Part shown: positions 18,066 through 27,393 of the stretch, piece by piece
Layout of the letters: each line of letters begins with the position of its first letter
Numbering within the stretch: position 1 is the stretch's first letter
Origin: Marinobacterium zhoushanense
GTDB taxonomy: Bacteria; Pseudomonadota; Gammaproteobacteria; Pseudomonadales; Balneatricaceae
Reading direction: 5' to 3'
Length of the DNA: 64,000 nt
NCBI RefSeq assembly: GCF_014641945.1
Contig: NZ_BMIJ01000003.1
Coordinates: forward strand, 62,001 to 126,000
Notes under the pieces: model-generated
Seen by the model: the letters and a program-made list of their open reading frames with translations, nothing else
The model's database searches: none
Told to the model about the DNA's origin: nothing
Position numbers and translations under genes: made by a program

Positions 18066-19139
18066 TCAAGTTGTGTGTGAGATGTCCGGATGTGTTTCCA
18101 GCGCGGATACCAAGCGTTTCATCTCCTCATCCGTTCCGATAGAGATCCGTAGAAAATCCGCTATCGCAGGCTTGTTGAAATGACGCACGAGAATCTTGCG
18201 TTCACGCAGATAGCTCATCAGCTCAGCACCACCCAGTTGGCGATGGCGGGCGAATATAAAATTGGTGCTGGACGGCAGTACCGAAAAACCCAGCTCCTCC
18301 AACCGCTTAGCGCTACGATCCCGAGTTTCGATAATCTGTTCGCAGGTGCGTGTAAAGTACTGCCGATCGGTCAAAGAGGCGCAGGCCGCTTCAATCGCGA
18401 GCATATCCAGCGGGTACGAGTTGAAGCTGTTTTTAACCCGCTCCAGGGCGTCGATCAGCTCCGGGTGCCCGAACGCGAAGCCGATGCGCAGACCGGCAAG
18501 TGAGCGTGATTTGGAGAAGGTCTGCACCACCAGTAGATTTGGGTATGAGGCAATTAGCGCTTTTGCGCTCTCACCGCCAAAGTCGATATAGGCTTCATCG
18601 ACTAATACCAGGCTGTCGGTATTGCGCTTCAGTAGTGCCTCGATCTCTTCGAGCCCGACGGCGATCCCGGTGGGGGCGTTGGGGTTGGCAAATATGATAC
18701 CGCCGTTGTCGACGGGGTAGTCGCTCAGGCGAATGCGAAACTGGTCGTCGAGCGGAAGTTTGCGGAAATCGATATCAAACAGGTTGGCGTAGACATCGTA
18801 GAAGCTGTAACTGATCTCCGGCATCAACAGAGGGCGTGGCTGACGGAAAAACGCCATAAACGCCAGTGCTAATACCTCGTCAGAGCCGTTGCCAACGAAC
18901 ACCTGCTCCTGGGTCAGGTCGAACTCCAGCGCCAGTGCGTCTTTCAATCGACTGGCGTTGGGGTCTGGATAGAGGCGCAGACGTTCGGTGGAGAAGTGCT
19001 TGAGAGCATCCGTAACAGCTGGAGAGGGCGGATAGGGGTTTTCGTTGGTATTCAGCTTGGTCAGTCCCTCGATGCGAGGCTGTTCGCCTGGCGTATAGGG
19101 CTCCAGTGACTGAATGGCGGGGCTCCAGAATCTGTTCAT
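18066..19139 (-). CDS. hisC: Histidinol-phosphate aminotransferase
   Basis: This PLP enzyme converts imidazole acetol phosphate to histidinol phosphate in histidine synthesis. The fold-type I pattern is clear: KLNTNENPYPPSP at the N-terminus, GNGSDEVLALAF for the phosphate site, NPNAPTG and VDEAYIDFG for the ring, and VQTFSKSRSLAGLRIG with the Schiff-base Lys. The length of 357 residues fits the family. It is monocistronic here, away from other his genes. Confidence 0.93.
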   Translation of the reverse strand: MNRFWSPAIQSLEPYTPGEQPRIEGLTKLNTNENPYPPSPAVTDALKHFSTERLRLYPDPNASRLKDALALEFDLTQEQVFVGNGSDEVLALAFMAFFRQPRPLLMPEISYSFYDVYANLFDIDFRKLPLDDQFRIRLSDYPVDNGGIIFANPNAPTGIAVGLEEIEALLKRNTDSLVLVDEAYIDFGGESAKALIASYPNLLVVQTFSKSRSLAGLRIGFAFGHPELIDALERVKNSFNSYPLDMLAIEAACASLTDRQYFTRTCEQIIETRDRSAKRLEELGFSVLPSSTNFIFARHRQLGGAELMSYLRERKILVRHFNKPAIADFLRISIGTDEEMKRLVSALETHPDISHTT

Positions 19140-19368
19140 TGCGGATCGCTCGGCTTGGGCTGTGTGCGCTTAAAATAGAGCAGGCAAGGATAGCAGAGCT
19201 GCCAGAGGTGGAGAAGCATCTGTTCTCGCGCTGTTCCTCTTGTGCTGGCGTCATGGAGGGCGACTATAGTTGAGTCAGCGTCTCTGTACCTGGAGGGATT
19301 GTGGTGATTACGCCCGGCGCTGATAGAATTGCGCGGGGTTTTCTGACGACCTGTCTATTGGAGTAAGT

Positions 19369-20139
19369 TTGCGTCAATTTAAACACAAGTATCTTGATGC
19401 TCGGCGCTTCGGCAGTGAGCTGTTGCTGGCCGCTTTGCTGTTTCTGTCAGTGTACCTGATCTCATCGGAACTGGATCTGGCTGATCGCCTCTATGCCTGG
19501 ACGCGCCGTTTTGAATCGGTAAATCTAGACGAGTTTCTGATCAGTTTGTGCCTGGTTGGTCCGTTTTATCTGGTGCTTTTTGCCTACCGCCGTTTGCTCG
19601 AGATTCGTGCGCTGGTGGAGGAGGCCAATACCGATGTCTTGACCGGTATCCTGAATCGGCGGCGCGCCATGGATGTGCTGTCGGGTGAGGTGCGCCGGGC
19701 GCATCGTTACAGGCGGGATCTGTCGGTCATTCTTTTCGATATCGATCATTTCAAAGATATTAATGACGTCTACGGTCACCCGGTGGGCGATCAGGTGCTG
19801 CGGCAGTTTGCTGCCCTCGCGGCCAGTCGGATACGTAACCTGGATCTATTGGCGCGCACCGGTGGTGAGGAGTTTATGGTGATTGCGACTGAGACCGCAG
19901 GCAAGGGCGCTGCCGAACTGGCCGAGCGGCTACGCATAGCGATCGTATCTACCAATTTGGGTGTCGACCGGACCGTGACCGCCAGCTTCGGGGTGTCACA
20001 GCTGCGTCCGGGGGAGAGTTTTGCGGCTCTAATGCAAAGGGCGGACGAACGTCTTTATTGGGCCAAGCGTGAGGGGAGAAATCGGGTGGCGGGGCCGGCT
20101 TCACAAAGTGCGGTTCAGCCCCCTGGTAACGCCTCTTGA
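19369..20139 (+). CDS. Membrane diguanylate cyclase (2 TM-GGDEF)
   Basis: Two N-terminal membrane helices (about residues 15-33 and 56-74) precede a GGDEF domain that begins NTDVLTGILNRRRAM. The active site is intact (RTGGEEF), with metal-binding DIDHFKDIND. An RxxD inhibitory site (RNLD) is five residues upstream, so product inhibition is expected. The start is TTG after GGAG at seven bases; no ATG gives a better start. It is convergent with ectR, with 22 bases between the stops. Confidence 0.88.
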   Translation: MRQFKHKYLDARRFGSELLLAALLFLSVYLISSELDLADRLYAWTRRFESVNLDEFLISLCLVGPFYLVLFAYRRLLEIRALVEEANTDVLTGILNRRRAMDVLSGEVRRAHRYRRDLSVILFDIDHFKDINDVYGHPVGDQVLRQFAALAASRIRNLDLLARTGGEEFMVIATETAGKGAAELAERLRIAIVSTNLGVDRTVTASFGVSQLRPGESFAALMQRADERLYWAKREGRNRVAGPASQSAVQPPGNAS

Positions 20140-20161
20140 GTTGGATTGTGGCGTGAACGTC

Positions 20162-20641
20162 TTAAAGCATGTGGCGATCGAGAGCGCCAATGTCGAGCAT
20201 TGGTGCGGCATCGATTTGATCGGCTTCCAATAGTTCCGAAACATGTTCGAGCGCCGCTATTACCATCGACTGTTCCCACTCTTTCAGGCCGGCGAACTTT
20301 TCTACAAATCGGTCCTGCAGCGTTGTCGGCGCTGATTTCAGCAGCTCTATGCCGGCCTGTGTTGGGCAGGCAAGAACCTTGCGTTTATCGCTCTGGCTGC
20401 GCTCCCTTTTCACCAGTCCTTTCAGCTCCAGCCTGTCGAGGATGCTGGTCACTGTCGCCTGGGCCAGATTCATCTTCTTGGCCAGTACGCCGATGGTGAT
20501 CGAGCCCTCGGTGTCGAGTGTCTGCATGGTCATCAGCTGAGGCATGGTCAAGCCTGTCATGCGGCTGAGTTGTTTGTCGTGCATATCGGTTACACGAATG
20601 ATCTGGCGCAGCAGCACCAGTACTTCCTGACTTCTAGACAT
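20162..20641 (-). CDS. ectR: MarR-family regulator, likely EctR repressor of ectoine genes
   Basis: This 159-residue winged-helix protein is divergent from ectA, the position of EctR in methylotrophs and other ectoine producers. The MarR recognition region is visible as GVLAKKMNLAQATVTSILDRLELKGLVKRERSQSDKRKV. An upstream in-frame ATG at 20761 would add 40 residues with no MarR features, so ATG at 20641 (MSRSQEVLVLL) was chosen. EctR1 represses ect transcription at low osmolarity in Methylomicrobium; the same role here is inference from position, family and a candidate operator in the gap. Confidence 0.8.
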   Translation of the reverse strand: MSRSQEVLVLLRQIIRVTDMHDKQLSRMTGLTMPQLMTMQTLDTEGSITIGVLAKKMNLAQATVTSILDRLELKGLVKRERSQSDKRKVLACPTQAGIELLKSAPTTLQDRFVEKFAGLKEWEQSMVIAALEHVSELLEADQIDAAPMLDIGALDRHML

Positions 20642-20792
20642 TGGAATCCGAGGGTTGTCTGACGGGGCAATCAAATTCTGTAGCGGGTTTTTAGCCTGAT
20701 TTGCAAACCATCGCAATAGAAAGCTGGAATTATGTCGTAAAAGTATTGTAGCGCGATGCAATGTAAAATGACATCTTTTATGTGTATTAATC

Positions 20793-20812
20793 TATTAAGT
20801 ATATGATAAATA
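20793..20812. promoter_or_regulatory. Candidate EctR operator overlapping a -10-like hexamer
   Basis: TATTAAGT-AT-ATGATAAATA is an imperfect palindrome in the ectR-ectA gap. Its left half matches seven of eight bases of the EctR1 half-site I recall (TATTTAGT, two-base spacer). TATGAT at 20802-20807 inside it is a good -10 hexamer for ectA, so binding would block transcription. Confidence 0.4.
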
Positions 20813-20828
20813 AAGATTATAAAATATT

Positions 20829-20854
20829 AGCTCGATTAGTGTATCGATCGAGCT
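20829..20854. repeat. Inverted repeat in the ect promoter region
   Basis: AGCTCGAT and ATCGAGCT form a perfect 8-bp inverted repeat with a 10-base spacer, between the candidate EctR site and ectA. It could be a second operator or a leader hairpin. No T-run follows. Confidence 0.4.
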
Positions 20855-20925
20855 TGTGGTTGATTAATGCTCACCAATATGTTTTAAAATAAAAAGCATC
20901 GTAAAGCTAAGCAATCAGGGATGCT

Positions 20926-22750
<1,825 letters not shown>

Positions 22751-22809
22751 GCGGACAGCGGGTTAATTCGACATACTTTCCTTTAAAGCCTCTGGAACAG
22801 GATACTGAC

Positions 22810-23217
22810 ATGATTGTACGTACGCTGAAAGAGTGTGCAGAAAACGGCCGCAAGATCTTTTCTGAGACGAATACCTGGGATAGCACACGGCTCTCTTTGA
22901 AAGATGATGGTATGGGCTTCTCCTTCCATATCACCAATATCTACCCCAACTCTGAGACCCACATCTGGTACCAGAATCATCTGGAAACCGTCTACTGCAT
23001 CAGCGGCTCCGGCGAGGTGGAGACTCTGGCTGACGGTAAGATCCACAAGATCGAGCCCGGTACGGTCTACATTCTCGATAAAAATGACCGCCACCTGCTG
23101 CGTGGCGGTCCGGATGGGATGCAGGTCGCCTGTGCCTTTAACCCGCCGCTAAATGGGAAGGAGGTGCATGATGAGAATGGCGTCTATCCACTTGAAGCGG
23201 AGGTCGTTAATGCCTGA
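22810..23217 (+). CDS. ectC: L-ectoine synthase
   Basis: EctC is a cupin enzyme that cyclises N-gamma-acetyl-diaminobutyrate to ectoine. The start [17 protein letters not shown] is characteristic. [20 protein letters not shown] is the first cupin strand pair with the metal-binding Glu/Tyr region, and [11 protein letters not shown] carries the His of the second motif. The 3' end overlaps the aspartokinase start by eight bases. No hydroxylase gene (ectD) is present in the window. Confidence 0.96.
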   Translation: MIVRTLKECAENGRKIFSETNTWDSTRLSLKDDGMGFSFHITNIYPNSETHIWYQNHLETVYCISGSGEVETLADGKIHKIEPGTVYILDKNDRHLLRGGPDGMQVACAFNPPLNGKEVHDENGVYPLEAEVVNA

Positions 23218-24670
23218 TCGGAAGCGGGCTGCAGCGGGATTGCATAGCGTAGAGAAGATCGGCGGTACCTCCATGAGTCGATTCGCCGAGCTGATGGACA
23301 CGATCCTGATTGGCGGACGCAAAGGAACCGATCTGTACCAGCGGATCTTCGTTGTGTCTGCCTACGGCGGGATGACCAATCTGCTGCTGGAACATAAGAA
23401 ATCAGGAGAGCCTGGCGTTTACGGGCGTTTCGCCAACGGTGAGCAGGAAGCAAGTTGGCATGAGTCACTCGACGGCGTTCATCAGCGTATGCTGCAGATG
23501 AATGCCTCCCTGTTTGGTGCGACCGAGGCCTGCAAGCGGGCGGACGCCTTCATTACGGAACGTATCGAAGGCGCGCGCAGTTGCATGCAGAACTTGCAGG
23601 CGCTGTGTCGTTACGGCCATTTCCAGCTCACCGATCATCTGATGCGAGTACGTGAGATGTTGGCGGCGATCGGCGAGGCCCACAGTGCTCACAATACGGT
23701 CCTGGCGCTGCGTGATGCCGGAGTGAATGCTCGCCTGGTCGATCTCAGCGGCTGGCATGAGCCGGAGCCGCGGCCGTTCGAGGATATGCTCGAGCATCAC
23801 CTGAATGATATCGATCTCGCCACGGAGTTGCCGATCGTGACCGGCTACACCCACTGCAAGGAGGGGTTGATGCGGACCTTCGATCGCGGCTACAGCGAGA
23901 TGACGTTCAGCAAGATCGCCACCCTGACCAAGGCCAGAGAGGCGGTGATTCACAAGGAGTTTCATCTCAGTACTGCCGATCCCGGTATCGTGGGTCTGGA
24001 TCGTATCGTCACCATTGGCCGGACCAATTACGATGTTGCCGATCAGCTCTCCAATCTTGGTATGGAGGCGATCCATCCCAAGGCGGCGAAAGGGCTGCGC
24101 GAGCTTGGTATCGAGCTGCGCATCAAGAACGCGTTCGAACCTGAGCATGCGGGTACGCTGATCAGTCAGGATTACTGCAGTGTCGAACCCTGTGTCGAGA
24201 TCATCGCCGGCCGAACCGGAGTGGTGGCGCTGGAGGTGTTTGATCAGGATATGTTGGGCGATATCGGTTATGAGATCGAACTGCTGCAGCTGTTGCAGCA
24301 GCTCAAGCTATCCGTCATCAGTCGGGATTCCGATGCCAACAGTCAAACCTACTACCTGTCCGGCACACGCAAAATGATCAATCGGGCGGTGCGCCTGATC
24401 GGCGAGCGCTACAGCGGCGCAGAGGTGCAGCTGCATCGTGTCGCCATCGTGTCGGCGATCGGCTCGGATCTGAAAGTCTCGGGCATATTGGCGCGCACGG
24501 TGTCGGCGCTATCCGACGCCAACATCAGCGTGCAGGCGCTGCATCAGTCGGTACGTCAGGTCGAGATGCAGGCGATCGTCCGGGAAGAGGACTACGAGAG
24601 TGCCGTGAAGGCGATGCATCACGCACTGATCGAGAAAGAGGAACATGGCGACGTCATCTGTGCCGCCTGA
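23210..24670 (+). CDS. ask: Ectoine-specific aspartate kinase (Ask_Ect)
   Basis: Aspartokinase supplies aspartyl phosphate for ectoine and is thought to escape the feedback that limits general enzymes. The kinase start is [12 protein letters not shown] instead of the usual VxKFGGTS, followed by [33 protein letters not shown] and the tandem ACT region (from about residue 330) identify the Ask_Ect branch. ATG at 23210 follows GGAGG at seven bases and lies inside the ectC end, so translation is probably coupled. A strong terminator follows. Confidence 0.92.
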   Translation: MPDRKRAAAGLHSVEKIGGTSMSRFAELMDTILIGGRKGTDLYQRIFVVSAYGGMTNLLLEHKKSGEPGVYGRFANGEQEASWHESLDGVHQRMLQMNASLFGATEACKRADAFITERIEGARSCMQNLQALCRYGHFQLTDHLMRVREMLAAIGEAHSAHNTVLALRDAGVNARLVDLSGWHEPEPRPFEDMLEHHLNDIDLATELPIVTGYTHCKEGLMRTFDRGYSEMTFSKIATLTKAREAVIHKEFHLSTADPGIVGLDRIVTIGRTNYDVADQLSNLGMEAIHPKAAKGLRELGIELRIKNAFEPEHAGTLISQDYCSVEPCVEIIAGRTGVVALEVFDQDMLGDIGYEIELLQLLQQLKLSVISRDSDANSQTYYLSGTRKMINRAVRLIGERYSGAEVQLHRVAIVSAIGSDLKVSGILARTVSALSDANISVQALHQSVRQVEMQAIVREEDYESAVKAMHHALIEKEEHGDVICAA

Positions 24671-24732
24671 TCCAGGGTTGCATTGAGCCGGGCAGCCTAC
24701 GCTTGGCTGTCATCCAGGCAGCTCTTAAGCAG

Positions 24733-24767
24733 AACGGCCCGCTGGCGTTGGACGCGAGCGGGCCGTT
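24733..24767 (+). terminator. Terminator of the ect operon
   Basis: AACGGCCCGCT / AGCGGGCCGTT is an 11-bp stem with a 13-base loop, followed by TCCGTTTC. The 3' T-run is imperfect. It lies between ask and a convergent small gene and could serve both. Confidence 0.65.
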
Positions 24768-24787
24768 TCCGTTTCAGATGAAAGGGA

Positions 24788-24979
24788 TCAGATACGGTCG
24801 TCGTAACCGTCGCTGATCTGACGTGCCAGTGCTCGCTCCTCCATCAGATCTTCAATCTGACGGCGGCGTTTGCCGTCGTAGCGCTGGCGGGTCTGTGCCA
24901 CTTCATCATCGTCTGTAAGCTGTTCGCTCCAGTCATCCAGGTCGTCCAGAGATTGATCGACGCGAATTTTGGTGCCCAT
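24788..24979 (-). CDS. PA3496-family small acidic/basic protein
   Basis: This 63-residue protein has an acidic middle (DDLDDWSEQLTDDDE) followed by a basic helix, KRRRQIEDLMEERALARQI. That layout matches the short PA3496-type family, sometimes named putative envelope integrity proteins; the function is not established. ATG at 24979 (MGTKIRVDQ) was chosen; a longer frame to 25063 has no conserved features. No signal peptide is visible. It is convergent with ask. Confidence 0.6.
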   Translation of the reverse strand: MGTKIRVDQSLDDLDDWSEQLTDDDEVAQTRQRYDGKRRRQIEDLMEERALARQISDGYDDRI

Positions 24980-25225
24980 CGGCGGTATTCTCACGCTTAA
25001 AGTTAGCAGTACGCAGCATGCTGCGAATTCCTCGTTCAAGAGTGAAAAACGCGGTCCGCACACGCTCGTATTCGATTCGCGTTTTCCATACCTCTCTGGC
25101 GCGAATATAGATCAGCTTCGGCAAAACCAGAAAATTGATTTTTGCTATCGGATTTATGAAAAAAACGTTTTTTGATCTATCGTTCAATTTGCCCGAGAGT
25201 CCCACCGTATGGGCGCTTCAGCCTA

Positions 25226-26959
25226 TCACTTCTCGAAAACGTACAGCCCCGGCGCAGCACAGATCGGTGCGTATCCGGCATCCGTATTTCCCATGGACGG
25301 TGGCTCGGTTTGCGCTCCCGAGCGTTCCGCAAGCCATGTGCTCCACGGCTCCCACCAGGACCCTTCCTGCTTGGCATAACGATTGAGCCACTCGTCGGGG
25401 GAGATGTATTTGTCTTCAACCCGGTTCAGCGCCAGGCGGTAACTCCGCCTTGGATGGCCCGGCTCGCTGACGATGCCCGCGTTATGGCCGCCGCTGGTAA
25501 GTACGAAGGTGAGGTCGGTCCGCACCAGACTGTGCAGTTTGTAAACCGAGCGCCAGGGAGCAACATGATCCTTTTCGGTGGCGACGCAGAAGATCGGTAC
25601 GCGAATATCGCGTAGCGAAACCGGGCGATCGTCAACGATGAAACGCCCGCTGGCCAGGTCGTTGCGCAGGAACATGCGCTTCAGGTACTGGGTATGCATC
25701 TTGTACGGCATGCGGGTGGAATCGGAGTTCCAGACCATCAGGTCGTTCATGCTCGGACGCTCGCCGAGTAGGTATTCGCTGACGATGCGTGACCAGAGCA
25801 GGTCGTAGGAACGCAACAGGGTGAAGGCGCCCGCCATCTGGCTGGTGTCCAGATAGCCTCTATCCCACATCATATCTTCCATATAGCTGAGCTGGCTCTC
25901 ATCGATAAACAGCATCAGCTCGCCGGCATCGGTAAAGTCGGTCTGCGCAGTAAACAGGGATATGGACGCCAGTCGCTCATCTTCGTCCCGGGCCAGTGCG
26001 GCGGCGGTTGTCGCCAGTAACGTACCTCCGAGACAATAACCGGCGGCGTGCACCTTGCGTTCGGGTAGGATGGCATTGATCGCCTTCAATGCGTCACGCA
26101 CGCCACGGTTGATATAGTCCTTCATCGCCAGGTCGCGATCTTCGGCATCCGGGTTGTGCCAGGAGATCATGAATACGGTGTGACCCTGTTCGACCAGGTA
26201 ACGCACCATCGAGTTATGGGGTGAAAGATCAAGAATGTAGTACTTCATGATCCACGCCGGCACGATCAGGATCGGTTCGGCATATACACTGGCGGTTTTC
26301 GGGCTGTACTGGATCAGCTCGATCAGGTTGTTACGGTAAACGACCTGTCCTTCGGTGACGGCGAGGTTCTCGCCAACACAATACTCCTTGCACTCCCGTG
26401 TGCTGCCCAGCGTATAGGCCTGAAGGTCCTCTAGCAGGTTCTGCAGCCCCTGGTACAGACTATTGCCTGCGGTTTCGACGGCACGGTTGATGATCTCGGG
26501 GTTGGTTGTCGGGAAGTTGGTCGGTGACATCATGTCCAGCCACTGGCGGGCGGCAAAGTACACCACATTCTCATGGTGTCGGCTGACGCCAGGAATGCCG
26601 GTTGTGGCATAGTGCCACCACTGCTCGTGCAGCAAGAATCCCTGAGCAATGGTATTGAACGGGAAATTCGACCAGGCCGGTTTATCGAAACGGCGATCCT
26701 GCGTTCTCGGTTCGATCAGCGGTGGCAGGTTAGGATCGCTGGCGGCGCGGGCACTCCAGACCAGGTAGGCTTGATGCTTGCGCACAACGTTTTCCATCAG
26801 CTCGCTGATCTTGCCTGGCGAGTGTCCCAGGTGGATCAGCCAATCCAGATAGGCCAGTGTGAGCGAGGCCGGTGATACGCCTTGCGTAAACCTGCCTTCC
26901 AATGCGTGGATTACGCGATCGACGCTATTCTTGAGCTCGGTAAAGCGGGTCTGGGACAT
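25226..26959 (-). CDS. phaC: Poly(3-hydroxyalkanoate) synthase PhaC
   Basis: PhaC polymerises hydroxyacyl-CoA into storage polyester. The lipase-box variant GYCLGG places catalytic Cys309; Asp464 (TEKDHVAPW) and His492 (SGGHNAGI) complete the triad. The N-terminal region with NPFN-like WSNFPFNTIAQGFLL, and the 577-residue length, fit class I enzymes. No phaA, phaB, phaR or phasin gene is adjacent, so monomer supply is encoded elsewhere. It is divergent from the PatZ-like gene, with 434 bases between. Confidence 0.93.
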   Translation of the reverse strand: MSQTRFTELKNSVDRVIHALEGRFTQGVSPASLTLAYLDWLIHLGHSPGKISELMENVVRKHQAYLVWSARAASDPNLPPLIEPRTQDRRFDKPAWSNFPFNTIAQGFLLHEQWWHYATTGIPGVSRHHENVVYFAARQWLDMMSPTNFPTTNPEIINRAVETAGNSLYQGLQNLLEDLQAYTLGSTRECKEYCVGENLAVTEGQVVYRNNLIELIQYSPKTASVYAEPILIVPAWIMKYYILDLSPHNSMVRYLVEQGHTVFMISWHNPDAEDRDLAMKDYINRGVRDALKAINAILPERKVHAAGYCLGGTLLATTAAALARDEDERLASISLFTAQTDFTDAGELMLFIDESQLSYMEDMMWDRGYLDTSQMAGAFTLLRSYDLLWSRIVSEYLLGERPSMNDLMVWNSDSTRMPYKMHTQYLKRMFLRNDLASGRFIVDDRPVSLRDIRVPIFCVATEKDHVAPWRSVYKLHSLVRTDLTFVLTSGGHNAGIVSEPGHPRRSYRLALNRVEDKYISPDEWLNRYAKQEGSWWEPWSTWLAERSGAQTEPPSMGNTDAGYAPICAAPGLYVFEK

Positions 26960-27139
26960 GCAACTGGACTCCCTGCTCCTGGCTGTGTGGGCTAAGCTTC
27001 TTTTTTGGCCGTATTCGCGGATGCTGCTGAAAGCCGGTGGTTCAAGGTTGGCAACCGCGCGTTACGCCATGATGGCGACGGCTGTCTATCCTTAATGGAA
27101 TGACTGTCGGCGGGACGGCGCGAGGCGTCCTGCCCACTC

Positions 27140-27168
27140 GCTTAGTGGTGAATAGCTTAGTGGTGAAT
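27140..27168. repeat. 15-bp tandem duplication
   Basis: GCTTAGTGGTGAATA occurs twice head to tail; the second copy lacks only the last A. Two copies in an intergenic region suggest recent slippage or a paired binding site. Confidence 0.6.
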
Positions 27169-27282
27169 CAGCCCTGGATCCAGATTGCGCGCTGCACAAT
27201 ACGCAATGAGGCGCGTCATTGGGGTGGTAACCGCCCAGGTGTATCGCTTCACGCGATTCCACTGTAGAGATGAAAGGTGGGC

Positions 27283-27299
27283 TCAGATCATGGATCTGA
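27283..27299. promoter_or_regulatory. Palindrome upstream of patZ-like gene
   Basis: TCAGATC-ATG-GATCTGA is a perfect inverted repeat with 7-bp arms, 94 bases before the GTG start of the PatZ-like gene. The size suits a dimeric regulator; no known motif is matched. Confidence 0.4.
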
Positions 27300-27393
27300 A
27301 TTTTTGCTGCAACTGCGAAGAGATATCATTGGATTCCTGATCCACAGTCAGACATATTCCTAATATCAGTCGGATGAATGCAGGAACTGTCGA

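Larger units (their letters stand above)
26960..27393. other. Divergent phaC / patZ-like intergenic region
   Basis: This 434-base region holds a 15-bp tandem duplication (27140-27168) and a perfect 7-bp-arm palindrome (27283-27299), both listed separately. I see no terminator, tRNA or convincing small ORF, and no promoter strong enough to call. Confidence 0.5.
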
